A stretch of 64,000 nucleotides of DNA from Flavobacteriaceae bacterium MAR_2010_188 (GTDB taxonomy: Bacteria > Bacteroidota > Bacteroidia > Flavobacteriales > Flavobacteriaceae): positions 2,320,001-2,384,000 of the forward strand of contig LT629302.1 in assembly GCA_900104375.1 (NCBI GenBank), read 5' to 3'. The notes beneath the pieces are model-generated. The model saw only the letters and a program-made list of their open reading frames with translations, was not told where the DNA came from and did no database searches. Of this stretch, positions 11,252 through 20,563 are shown in pieces. The position numbers and the translations under genes are program-made. Within the stretch, counting starts at the first letter, position 1. Each line of letters opens with the position of its first letter.

Positions 11252-12946
11252 ATGCAGCTTTCAGAACTAGAAATAGTCCGTCGGGACAAATTGAAAAAAT
11301 TAAGGGAACTAGGAATTAATCCCTATCCAGCAGACCTTTATCAGGTTAATGATTTTGCATCGAGCGTTAAAAAGGATTTTAGAGAAGGCGAAGAAGTTAC
11401 TCTAGCAGGTCGCCTAATGTCTCGTAGGATACAAGGAAATGCCAGTTTCGCAGAACTTCAGGATTCTACCGGAAGAGTACAATTATATTTAAATAGAGAT
11501 GAAATTTGTCCGGACGAGGATAAAACTAAATACAATGAAGTCTATAAAAAACTCTTGGATATTGGAGATTTTATAGGGGTTAACGGAAGACTCTTTACTA
11601 CCAAAGTTGGCGAAAAAACCGTGATGGTAAATGACTTTACGGTTCTGAGCAAATCGCTGAGACCATTGCCACAACCAAGAGTTGATGCAGATGGGAAAAT
11701 TCACGATCCATTTACAGACCCAGAACAACGCTATCGGCAGCGTTATGCAGATTTAGTCGTAAATCCGCATGTAAAGGATGTCTTTGTGAAAAGAACAAAA
11801 CTTTTTAATGCCATGCGAGATTTCTTCAATAAAGCTGGTTATTTTGAAGTTGAAACTCCTATTCTACAACCGATTCCGGGAGGAGCCGCAGCTCGACCAT
11901 TTATGACGCATCATAATAGTCTGGATATTCCATTATACATGAGGATTGCCAATGAACTATATCTAAAACGCCTTATTGTTGGTGGTTTTGATGGTGTTTA
12001 TGAATTCTCCAAGAATTTTAGGAATGAAGGAATGGACCGCACCCATAATCCTGAATTTACCGCAATGGAAATCTATGTTGCTTATAAGGACTACAATTGG
12101 ATGATGGACTTTTGTGAAAAGCTCTTAGAATACTGCGCCACTGCGGTAAACGGAACCACAAAAACCACTTTTGGCAAACATGAGATAGACTTTAAAGCGC
12201 CATATCCAAGAGTCACGATGGCCGATGCCATTAAAGAATTCACTGGATTTGATATTAACGGTAAATCTGAAGCTGAAATAAGACAAGCTGCAAAAGATTT
12301 GGGAGTTGATGTTGACGACACGATGGGCAAAGGAAAATTGATCGACGAGATTTTTGGCGAAAAATGTGAAGGCAACTATATACAGCCAACTTTCATCACA
12401 GATTACCCTAAAGAAATGAGCCCATTATGTAAGGAACACCGCAGCAACCCAGAACTTACGGAACGTTTTGAATTAATGGTTTGCGGTAAAGAAATTGCAA
12501 ACGCCTATTCTGAACTTAATGACCCAATTGATCAAAGAGAAAGATTTGAGCACCAATTAAAACTTTCAGAAAAAGGTGATGATGAGGCGACTCAATTTAT
12601 CGATTATGATTTCTTAAGAGCCTTAGAGTACGGTATGCCTCCAACCGCCGGTATGGGGATTGGGATGGACCGATTAATTATGTTCCTTACCAACAATCAA
12701 TCGATACAAGAAGTGCTGTTCTTTCCTCAGATGAGGCCAGAAAGAAAACTTCCGGTTATGACCGAAGATGAGAAAGAATTATTCGAAATCTTAAAAGGAA
12801 ATTCACCGATGGAGCTAAATACTCTAAAAGATGCCTCGAGACTTTCAAACAAAAAATGGGACAAAACCATCAAAGGTCTTACTAAAAACGGTTTGGTAAA
12901 AGTCAAAAAAATCGACGATAATCTTATTGTTGAAATTGTAAACTAG
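11252..12946 (+). CDS. lysS: Lysyl-tRNA synthetase, class II
   Basis: The enzyme charges tRNA-Lys with lysine using ATP. It has 564 residues. An OB-fold anticodon-binding domain (about 55-160) is followed by the class II catalytic core: motif 2 FRNEGMDRTHNPEF from 256 and motif 3 GMGIGMDRL around 467-475. The protein is about 60 residues longer than E. coli LysS. The extra C-terminal part (about 500-564, ELFEILKGN to the end) looks like a small winged-helix domain. It is preceded by a -7 box at 11208 and stands as a single gene. Confidence 0.97.
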   Translation: MQLSELEIVRRDKLKKLRELGINPYPADLYQVNDFASSVKKDFREGEEVTLAGRLMSRRIQGNASFAELQDSTGRVQLYLNRDEICPDEDKTKYNEVYKKLLDIGDFIGVNGRLFTTKVGEKTVMVNDFTVLSKSLRPLPQPRVDADGKIHDPFTDPEQRYRQRYADLVVNPHVKDVFVKRTKLFNAMRDFFNKAGYFEVETPILQPIPGGAAARPFMTHHNSLDIPLYMRIANELYLKRLIVGGFDGVYEFSKNFRNEGMDRTHNPEFTAMEIYVAYKDYNWMMDFCEKLLEYCATAVNGTTKTTFGKHEIDFKAPYPRVTMADAIKEFTGFDINGKSEAEIRQAAKDLGVDVDDTMGKGKLIDEIFGEKCEGNYIQPTFITDYPKEMSPLCKEHRSNPELTERFELMVCGKEIANAYSELNDPIDQRERFEHQLKLSEKGDDEATQFIDYDFLRALEYGMPPTAGMGIGMDRLIMFLTNNQSIQEVLFFPQMRPERKLPVMTEDEKELFEILKGNSPMELNTLKDASRLSNKKWDKTIKGLTKNGLVKVKKIDDNLIVEIVN

Positions 12947-13027
12947 AATTTTAATTGCTAAGTTTTTTAGACGGTTCGACTTAACATGACCTCTTAATCG
13001 AACGTTTTATTTTTCTATCTTTACTCA

Positions 13028-14161
13028 ATGACCTTTATTGAGAACCCAGTTTATGTATTAGCTGTATTATGCTTAATGGTCATTCTTTCGGTATATGCCG
13101 CTAAAACTAAGTTCGGAAAAAAGGTCGGTGCCGCACTTATAGTTATTCTGTTCACGGCGGTTTTAGCAAATTTAAATCTGATTCCTTCCGCTTCAAATTC
13201 GATTCCTCTCTACGACGGGATTTTTAAATATCTCGCCCCGATTTCAATATTTTATTTACTGCTCGGAGTAAATTTAAGGTCACTAAAAAAGGCAGGAGCA
13301 CCAATGATTATCTTGTTTATAATTGGCTCATTGGCAACAACCCTGGGAATTTTGATTTCGTGGTTTATTCTTTCACCTCAAAACGTTTTGGGTGAAGATG
13401 GGCGTATAATTGCCGGAATGTTAACCGGGACATACACTGGTGGTAGCGTTAACTTTAATGCAGTAGCCCTAGAATATAATTTTCAAGAAAGAGGCATTCT
13501 ATATGCCGGAACGATTGCGGTAGACAACGTTGTTACCACAGTCTGGATTATCATAACGCTTGGGATTCCCGTATTTCTTCGCAGCTTTTGGAAGGATAAA
13601 AAAATAGATAACTCTCCGCAGCACCAAAGCCGAGACGTCGAAGAAATAATAAATCTGAAATCTTTAATGTGTTTAGCCTTCTTGGGAATTGCTGCTTATT
13701 ATCTTTCGGACCTAATTTCAATTTGGTTTCCGGCTATCCCTTCAATAATTACGTTATCCACTATCGGGATAATCCTTGCGCAAATACCATTTATCTCAAA
13801 ATTGAATGGCTCTCATATTTTGGGTCTTTATCTCGTCTATATTTTTCTTGCGGTCATCGGTGCCTATTGCGAATTGAGTTCGGTTATAGAATTACAAGAA
13901 GTTGGATTAACCTTACTTGCATTTACGTCCTTGGCGGTATTGATTCATGGATTAGTTTGTATCGTGTTGGGCGGACTCGTATATCGAGATTGGGATATGA
14001 TTGCAATTGCAAGCCAAGCCAACGTTGGCGGAGGTACAACTGCAATCGCATTAGCAGAAACATTTAATCGAAAAGAACTGATTCTGCCCGCAATATTAGT
14101 CGGAACACTGGGAAATGCCCTTGGGACTTATCTTGGTTTTCTGGTAGTTTATATCTTGTAA
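13028..14161 (+). CDS. DUF819 family integral membrane protein
   Basis: The protein has 377 residues and about ten hydrophobic helices. It shows two glycine-rich half-repeats, TGTYTGGSVNFNAVA near 140 and SQANVGGGTTAIALAE near 340, in the pattern of the DUF819 (YjcL-like, PF05684) family, an uncharacterised group related to anion/sodium symporters. TATCTTTA (about 13015-13022) just before the ATG resembles a -7 box. A GH5 gene follows after 21 bases and may be co-transcribed. No substrate can be given. Confidence 0.8.
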   Translation: MTFIENPVYVLAVLCLMVILSVYAAKTKFGKKVGAALIVILFTAVLANLNLIPSASNSIPLYDGIFKYLAPISIFYLLLGVNLRSLKKAGAPMIILFIIGSLATTLGILISWFILSPQNVLGEDGRIIAGMLTGTYTGGSVNFNAVALEYNFQERGILYAGTIAVDNVVTTVWIIITLGIPVFLRSFWKDKKIDNSPQHQSRDVEEIINLKSLMCLAFLGIAAYYLSDLISIWFPAIPSIITLSTIGIILAQIPFISKLNGSHILGLYLVYIFLAVIGAYCELSSVIELQEVGLTLLAFTSLAVLIHGLVCIVLGGLVYRDWDMIAIASQANVGGGTTAIALAETFNRKELILPAILVGTLGNALGTYLGFLVVYIL

Positions 14162-14182
14162 TACTTTTTATTTTGCTTTAAT

Positions 14183-15475
14183 ATGAAATATAACCCTTCA
14201 TCAATTAGTATAATTCTGATCTTAATATGTATGTTCTTCGTCTTCAACTGCGAAGAAAAGCATCCTGCCAATGCGGAAAAGATAGAAAAACAGGATTCAG
14301 TTTTACCCTTCTTTCAAACTAAAGGAAAGCAAATCATTGACCCAAAAGGGAACCCAATCATTTTAAAAGGAACTAATTTGGGACATTGGTTAATGCCCGA
14401 AGGTTATATGTTTAAGATGGAACAAGTCAATTCTCCCCGGAAAATAGATGAGCTACTTTACGAATTAATCGGACCAGATAGTTTAACCAGCTTTTGGAAT
14501 GGTTTTCTGGAAAACTACATCACCCAAGCAGACATAAAATATTTAAAAAGGATAGGAAGTAATCATGTGAGAGTTCCATTTCACTATAAATTATTTACAC
14601 AAGATCTTTATTTAGGCAAGAGAAATGCTGGTTTTGAATATTTGGATAAAGTAGTTGAATGGTGCAAAGAAGAAGACCTTTATGTTCTGTTGGATATGCA
14701 CGCTGCACCTGGAGGACAAACCGGCGATAACATTGATGATAGCTACGGATATCCCTATCTTCTAAAAAGTAAATCCAGTCAGGATTTGATGACCGAGATT
14801 TGGGCGGAAATTGCCGAGCACTACAAGGACGACCCCACAATTTTGGGTTACGATATTGTAAACGAGCCAGTAGCACATTATTTTAACGATCAATTGCCAG
14901 AACTAAACCACGAGCTTTTTCTACTCTATAAACGGATTATAAATGAAGTAAGGCAAGTGGACCCGAGACATACCATATTCCTGAACGGCTCAGTTTGGAG
15001 TGGAAATTTTGATGTCTTTGAAGAAATGATCGATGATAACATCGTTTATGAATTCCATAAATATTGGTTTGAGGTCAATCAAGAGTCTGTACAATATTAT
15101 CTAGATTTCAGCGAAAAGAATCAAGTACCGATATATATAGGAGAGACTGGTGAAAACACTGATGAGTGGGTAAAAGATTTTAGATCGCTACTTGATAATA
15201 ATGATATTAGCTGGTGTTTTTGGCCATACAAAAAAATGAATAATACCAGCGGTATAATGAATTTTGAAGAGCCCAAAAACTATTCCGCAATTACTGATTA
15301 CGCGAAGTCCGATAGAAGTTCTTATGCTAAACTACGGGAAAATAGGCCCAATGTTCAAAAAGTCCAGGAAGCACTAAATCAATTTGTAATGAATTGTAAC
15401 TATATTAATTGTTTCGAAAATGTAGGGTATGTCGAAGCTCTCGGATTTACAACTGATTCAATCTCCAATAAATAA
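14183..15475 (+). CDS. Glycoside hydrolase family 5 lipoprotein (cellulase-like)
   Basis: The protein has 430 residues with a lipoprotein signal, lipobox VFNC around residue 24. The catalytic domain begins near 50 (GTNLGHWLMPEGYMF) and has the GH5 fold signatures: RVPFHY, DMHAAPGGQ, the acid/base E228 in VNEP, and nucleophile E321 in IGETGE. It is probably a surface or periplasmic endo-beta-glycanase, and exo-1,3-glucanase-like features (HAAPGGQ) make beta-glucan a plausible substrate. It is not close to a SusC/SusD pair here. The substrate is inferred only. Confidence 0.85.
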   Translation: MKYNPSSISIILILICMFFVFNCEEKHPANAEKIEKQDSVLPFFQTKGKQIIDPKGNPIILKGTNLGHWLMPEGYMFKMEQVNSPRKIDELLYELIGPDSLTSFWNGFLENYITQADIKYLKRIGSNHVRVPFHYKLFTQDLYLGKRNAGFEYLDKVVEWCKEEDLYVLLDMHAAPGGQTGDNIDDSYGYPYLLKSKSSQDLMTEIWAEIAEHYKDDPTILGYDIVNEPVAHYFNDQLPELNHELFLLYKRIINEVRQVDPRHTIFLNGSVWSGNFDVFEEMIDDNIVYEFHKYWFEVNQESVQYYLDFSEKNQVPIYIGETGENTDEWVKDFRSLLDNNDISWCFWPYKKMNNTSGIMNFEEPKNYSAITDYAKSDRSSYAKLRENRPNVQKVQEALNQFVMNCNYINCFENVGYVEALGFTTDSISNK

Positions 15476-15741
15476 TTCAGTTTCTATCTGGGCTCATTCA
15501 ATTGAGTTAACATTTTATAAGAAAAATTACATCTTATAAATCATTTCATCGAATATTTATATATCTTTATCCAAGTTTTACTGCTTGATCATTAATTTTG
15601 AGCGGTTGTAAAACATGTGGTTTATAACCTGTTAACAAATTAATCCAACTCCCTCATTTTGAATGTCTAATTAATTTAAGTTTGGTCTTAAAGCCTGCTT
15701 ATGTGCGTGTTACAATTTTTAATTAATCAAAACAAATCAAT
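15476..15741. other. AT-rich intergenic region before a T9SS cargo gene
   Basis: There are 266 bases with no gene. TAATTTTG at 15593-15600 fits a Bacteroidota -7 box and would give a leader of about 135 bases for the downstream gene. No -33 box or clear terminator is seen. Confidence 0.4.
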
Positions 15742-16971
15742 ATGAAAATAACTTTACCCCTATTTATCCTTTTACTTAGCATCACAGCCTTCTCACAGAT
15801 TCAGGTACTTACCACTAATGTGGATACTAACGATTTGGTTTACGACCCAATTACTGACCGTATATATGCGAGCATACCCGGCAGCAACGGGGTAAATGGT
15901 AATAGTATTGGTGCCATTAATCCAAATACTTCAACTTTGGTCTATACGGTTCCGATGGGAAATGAGCCTACTGTTTTGGCTCTATCTGATGATGGTCAGT
16001 ATATCTATTCAGGTTTTTCAGGAGAATCGACCGTTAGAAGATTTATTGTAGCTACAAAAACGGCTGGAATTCAAGTTAACCTAGGTTCTGACGCAACTAA
16101 TGGCGCTTTGTTTGCTGAAGATATTGAGGTCGTTCCCGGATTAGCTACGAGCTTTGTTGTTTCACGTTATAGCAAAACCTCAGGCACTACCCACGAAGGG
16201 ATTGCACTTTACGATGGCTCAACTATGAGACCAAATACAACCAGCGATGCAGCTGGCAGCAAAACCATTGAGTTTTCTGGCAATGGCACGTTATTTAGCT
16301 ACAACACTTCAACGGAGTTGATAGGTGAAATTACCGTCGATGCCAATGGCGTAAGCGCTACAACTGGTTTAGCTGGAATATTAAGTGGCGATGTAGATTT
16401 TACAATTCATGAAGAGATTTTATATGCCTCTGATGGTACTGTGGTTGATGTATCTGGAACACCTACGGTAATAGGTCAATTTCCTGCCGCCAATGGTCCT
16501 GGGATGTACGATGAAAATTTTGATCTGGTGGTTTACGCAAGTTATGATGACGCTGGTGTAATTACCTTTAAACGATATAACCCAACAACTTTTGCATTGG
16601 TAGACGATACCGATATTACACAAGCCACCGGAAGCGTTGGAAATATCACAATATGTGGTGAAGGATGTTATTCTTTTAATACTTCGGATAATAAGGTAGT
16701 GATTGTAAGAAATCTTGTTTTAGGAGCGAAAGAGTTTATGGTAGAGCCACAAATTAGTATGTATCCTAATCCTGCGAAAGACTTTTTTACAATTAAATCC
16801 AACAGACAAATAAAATCGCTGAGCATCATTGATATCAACGGAAGAATTGTTTCTAACGTTTCTTATCAGACAGAGAACATAGATGTTAGAAATCTTAGCC
16901 AAGGACTCTATATCGTTAAAGTGGTCGATTCTAATGACGCAGCTTTTACCGAGAAGTTGATTATAAGATAA
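15742..16971 (+). CDS. Exported protein with type IX secretion sorting domain
   Basis: The protein has 409 residues, with a signal peptide at about 1-18 (LLLSITAFSQ). The body (20-325) is a chain of strand repeats (VYDPITDRIYAS, ALSDDGQYIYSG, DVSGTPTVIG) like a seven-bladed YncE/WD-type beta-propeller. The last 75 residues are a type A T9SS C-terminal domain: MYPNPAKDFFTI, then SIIDINGRIV, RNLSQGLYIVKV and the terminal EKLIIR. It is therefore likely secreted across the outer membrane and attached at the cell surface. The ligand is unknown. It is followed by a strong terminator. Confidence 0.88.
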   Translation: MKITLPLFILLLSITAFSQIQVLTTNVDTNDLVYDPITDRIYASIPGSNGVNGNSIGAINPNTSTLVYTVPMGNEPTVLALSDDGQYIYSGFSGESTVRRFIVATKTAGIQVNLGSDATNGALFAEDIEVVPGLATSFVVSRYSKTSGTTHEGIALYDGSTMRPNTTSDAAGSKTIEFSGNGTLFSYNTSTELIGEITVDANGVSATTGLAGILSGDVDFTIHEEILYASDGTVVDVSGTPTVIGQFPAANGPGMYDENFDLVVYASYDDAGVITFKRYNPTTFALVDDTDITQATGSVGNITICGEGCYSFNTSDNKVVIVRNLVLGAKEFMVEPQISMYPNPAKDFFTIKSNRQIKSLSIIDINGRIVSNVSYQTENIDVRNLSQGLYIVKVVDSNDAAFTEKLIIR

Positions 16972-17031
16972 TTATTTAAATAAATGTAAAATCCTGACTT
17001 TCAGTTAATTTAATTCAGCCTCCATTTAACG

Positions 17032-17064
17032 CACCCAAGAATGTATTTTCTTGGGTGTTTTTTT
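17032..17064 (+). terminator. Intrinsic terminator after the T9SS cargo gene
   Basis: A 10-base stem (17032-17041 with 17048-17057, arms cacccaagaa / ttcttgggtg) has a 6-base loop and is followed by seven T. It lies 60 bases past the stop codon at 16971. Confidence 0.92.
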
Positions 17065-17159
17065 ATGCGTTAAAGATTTCCTAAAAGGCAATGTTTATAT
17101 AGGTTTACAAAGCTATTTCTCTATTTTGTCGGTACTTAATCCAGAAATTCCACAAAATT

Positions 17160-19649
17160 TTGAAAAATCTTTACACAAAGTGCTTGGCAATCCTGTCAAT
17201 CTTCGTTGTTATTTCATGTTCAACCGCGAAAAAATCAAGTTCTTCTAAAACGGGAGAATCTACCTCTGAGACTAAAAAACCTGGAAAGGATGATATCCAA
17301 CCCTACGATAAGGTCGTGACCAAAGAAGCGGTTTCGGATTCTGGTTTATTTATGGTCCATAAAGTTGATTCTAAATTTTTATACGAAATTCCAGATTCAC
17401 TTTTTGATAGAGAAATGCTGATGGTAACTAGAATCGCAAAAACCGCAAATGGTATAGGTTTCGGCGGTGGAAAACAAAATGAGCAAGTTCTACGTTGGCA
17501 AAAAAAGGATAAAAAAGTTATTCTAAGGGTTGTTTCTCACAATGTGAGCGCAGCCGATTCACTTCCTGTATACGAAGCTGTGGTAAACTCTAATTTTGAA
17601 CCCGTGCTTTATACATTTCCAATTAAAGCTTATGGAAAAGATTCTACAAGTACAGTGGTAGATGTTACCGAGCTTTTTGAAAAGGATGTGAAGGCATTAG
17701 GTTTTCCTAATAATGCTAGAAACCGATATAAAATCACAAGATTGGATGAAAATCTTTCTTATATCGAATCCATCAAAAGCTACCCACAGAATATAGAAAC
17801 AAGGCACGTAAAGACTTATGCCGCAAATGAGCCACCTTCTAATTCTAGCACGGGAACCATCTCTTTAGAATTTAATAATTCTATGGTGCTTCTTCCTAAA
17901 GTACCGATGAAGCGTCGCTACTTTGACGAACGCGTAGGTTGGTTTACTTCAGGAACTACGGATTACGGTTTGGAAGACCAACGAAGTAAAACGGTAGAAT
18001 TTCTTGACCGTTGGAGATTAGAAGTTAAGGATGAAGACCTCGAGAAATTTAAGAGAGGTGAATTGGTAGAACCTAAGAAACAGATTGTATACTATATAGA
18101 CCGTGCGACTCCTCTGAAGTGGAGACCTTACATAAAACAAGGTATCGAAGACTGGCAGGTGGCTTTTGAAGCTGCTGGTTTTAAAAATGCAATCATTGCG
18201 AAAGACCCACCAACTATTGAAGAAGATCCAGATTGGAGCCCAGAGGATGTTAGATTTTCTGTGGTTAGGTATTTAGCCTCTTCAGTAAAAAATGCAAGTG
18301 GACCCCACGTTAGCGATCCTAGATCAGGAGAAATACTTGAAAGCGATATTAACTGGTACCACAACGTAATGTCGCTTTTAAGAGGATGGTTCTTTGTACA
18401 AACTGCAGCTATTAATCCAAATGCTCAGCGTCCCGAATTCAAAGATGAAATAATGGGAAGATTGATACGGTTCGTATCGTCGCATGAAGTTGGTCATACC
18501 CTTGGCCTCCCTCATAATATGGGAAGCAGTGTTGCTTATCCGGTTGAAAAACTCAGGGATGCAGAATTCACCCAAAAATATGGGACCGCCCCCTCTATCA
18601 TGGATTATGCACGATTTAATTACGTAGCTCAACCGGGAGATGAAGGCGTAGCATTGATGCCCGATATTGGGGTCTATGACAAATATGCGATCAACTGGGG
18701 TTATCGTCCTATTCTTGATGCACCGACGGCAGAATCAGAAAAGGCAACTCTAAACAAATGGATTATGAAGCACGCGGGTGATCCCTTATATAGATTTGGA
18801 AGACAACAAGGAGGTGATATTGTAGACCCGAGTTCCCAAACCGAAGATTTAGGTGATGATGCTATGCTTGCCAGTTCTTACGGAATTAAAAACCTAAAGC
18901 GAATTGTACCTAAACTAATTGAATATACTACCGAACCCGGCGAAGATTATGCGGATCTTGATGAAATGTACGGACATGTGATATCACAGTTCAATAGATA
19001 TATGGGGCATGTTTCTAACAATATTGGAGGTGTCTATGAAATTTATAAAACTTCAGATGAGAAAGGCGCGGTATATACTCCCGTCCCTAAGGAGAAACAA
19101 GAAGATGCACTTAAATTTATTGACGAAAACTTATTTAAAACACCCGATTGGTTAATAGACAAGGAGATTTTCGGTAGGATAGAGTTTTCTGGTTCTGTAG
19201 AAAGGATAAGAAAACTTCAAGAAAGAACCCTAAACAATATACTTAGTTTGGCAAAAATGGCCAGAATTATCGAAAACGAAACCTTAAATGTTGGCACTGC
19301 TTACACTTTACCAGATATGATGAGTGATTTACGCAATGGAATTTGGTCAGAAGTTAAATCAGGCAAAGCAATCGATACCTATAGAAGAAACCTACAACGT
19401 GCACATATCGATAGGTTGTCATATCTGATGACAGCAGAAAATCTAGAACAGCGGTCAGGAAGTCGCTCCTTTAAATCTACTACGGTCAATACTTCGCAGT
19501 CAGATATTAGATCTGTTGCAAGATCGGAATTGAATACTTTACAAAGTCAAATTAGATCTGGTTTATCAAGAACCTCTGATCAGATGAGCAGAATTCATCT
19601 TCAAGATGCAAATGAACGAATAGAAATGATATTGAATCCAGTGAAGTAA
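17160..19649 (+). CDS. Zinc-dependent metalloprotease lipoprotein (DUF5117/DUF4953 type)
   Basis: The protein has 829 residues. The start codon is TTG at 17160, chosen because it gives a clean lipoprotein signal (MKNLYTKCLAILSIF, lipobox VISC at about 20); no ATG fits. The metzincin zinc motif HEVGHTLGLPH is at H442-H452 with catalytic E443. SIMDYARFNYVAQPGD after it looks like the Met-turn. The architecture resembles the Bacteroidota family with DUF5118, DUF5117 and DUF4953 domains in order. It is a probable periplasmic or surface protease. Substrate unknown. Confidence 0.88.
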   Translation: MKNLYTKCLAILSIFVVISCSTAKKSSSSKTGESTSETKKPGKDDIQPYDKVVTKEAVSDSGLFMVHKVDSKFLYEIPDSLFDREMLMVTRIAKTANGIGFGGGKQNEQVLRWQKKDKKVILRVVSHNVSAADSLPVYEAVVNSNFEPVLYTFPIKAYGKDSTSTVVDVTELFEKDVKALGFPNNARNRYKITRLDENLSYIESIKSYPQNIETRHVKTYAANEPPSNSSTGTISLEFNNSMVLLPKVPMKRRYFDERVGWFTSGTTDYGLEDQRSKTVEFLDRWRLEVKDEDLEKFKRGELVEPKKQIVYYIDRATPLKWRPYIKQGIEDWQVAFEAAGFKNAIIAKDPPTIEEDPDWSPEDVRFSVVRYLASSVKNASGPHVSDPRSGEILESDINWYHNVMSLLRGWFFVQTAAINPNAQRPEFKDEIMGRLIRFVSSHEVGHTLGLPHNMGSSVAYPVEKLRDAEFTQKYGTAPSIMDYARFNYVAQPGDEGVALMPDIGVYDKYAINWGYRPILDAPTAESEKATLNKWIMKHAGDPLYRFGRQQGGDIVDPSSQTEDLGDDAMLASSYGIKNLKRIVPKLIEYTTEPGEDYADLDEMYGHVISQFNRYMGHVSNNIGGVYEIYKTSDEKGAVYTPVPKEKQEDALKFIDENLFKTPDWLIDKEIFGRIEFSGSVERIRKLQERTLNNILSLAKMARIIENETLNVGTAYTLPDMMSDLRNGIWSEVKSGKAIDTYRRNLQRAHIDRLSYLMTAENLEQRSGSRSFKSTTVNTSQSDIRSVARSELNTLQSQIRSGLSRTSDQMSRIHLQDANERIEMILNPVK

Positions 19650-19677
19650 AATATAAGTGTGCTTAGTTAAAAGAAAA

Positions 19678-20499
19678 TCAATCAAGCACTTCATTTATCC
19701 AATTTTGATATGCTTCAAAAGTCACTAAATTATTATGACCTCCTCCTTTTACGATGGTCATTGATGAACTGTCTTTTGGAGCATTTTCATATAATTTCTT
19801 TCCAGAAGAAAGTGGAACTACAATATCTAAGGTACCATGAATGATGTCTATTGGGCACCTAACATTTTCAATGTATTGGAAAGTTGGGATTTTGTATTTC
19901 AGCATTCTTCTTACCGGAAATAGGGGAAAACGAAATTGCGCCACATCTACCAAGCTATAATATGGCGTTTCTAAAAGCAATCGTTTGGGTGTATTATTAG
20001 ACGCTAAATAAGTTGCGATTCCGGTGCCCAGCGAACGACCATAAATAATAATTTGATCTTCTGAATAAGTTTTTAAAAGATAATCGTAACTAAATTGTGC
20101 ATCATCGTATAACGCTTGCTCGCTCAATTTTCCCTTACTTTTTCCGTAGGTTCTATAATCGATGACAAATACATTATAATCTAAGTCTACGAAGTATTCA
20201 GAAATATGACCCCAGCGTGAAAGATCACCGGCATTACCGTGAAAATAAAGTATCACACCTTTTGGATTTTCACTTTTAAAGTAGAGGGCATTTAAGCTAG
20301 ACTTTTCCGAAGATTTCAAAAATACCTCTTCAAAATTGTGTCTAAATTCAAATTTAAAATCCTTCTTAAGTTTGGAAGGCCTAAAAATTAAAAGATGTTG
20401 AATATAATATAATGCAGCTCCTACTGCCATAAACGCAACGAAACTGCCGAAACTATATTTATATCTTCTTTTGAATTTGCCTTCTCGTCTTAAGGACAT
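19678..20499 (-). CDS. Membrane-anchored alpha/beta hydrolase
   Basis: The protein has 273 residues. An N-terminal membrane helix (about 16-35, SFGSFVAFMAVGAALYYIQ) precedes an alpha/beta-hydrolase fold: oxyanion motif HGNAGD, nucleophile elbow GRSLGTG with the catalytic Ser, an Asp in HGTLDIVVP, and the His in GGGHNNL. It is similar in build to the BEM46/ABHD13-like serine hydrolases. The natural substrate is not known. It is convergent with the metalloprotease gene. Confidence 0.85.
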   Translation of the reverse strand: MSLRREGKFKRRYKYSFGSFVAFMAVGAALYYIQHLLIFRPSKLKKDFKFEFRHNFEEVFLKSSEKSSLNALYFKSENPKGVILYFHGNAGDLSRWGHISEYFVDLDYNVFVIDYRTYGKSKGKLSEQALYDDAQFSYDYLLKTYSEDQIIIYGRSLGTGIATYLASNNTPKRLLLETPYYSLVDVAQFRFPLFPVRRMLKYKIPTFQYIENVRCPIDIIHGTLDIVVPLSSGKKLYENAPKDSSSMTIVKGGGHNNLVTFEAYQNWINEVLD

Positions 20500-20563
20500 C
20501 TAAATTGGTAATTTCGAAATGACTTTAATTTTATTAAAAAACTCAAATTAAGGATGAACACTA

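Noticed and set aside
17051-17248. 65-codon frame after the terminator
   Set aside because: It begins inside the terminator and overlaps the metalloprotease signal peptide in another frame; the TTG-started lipoprotein explains the region.
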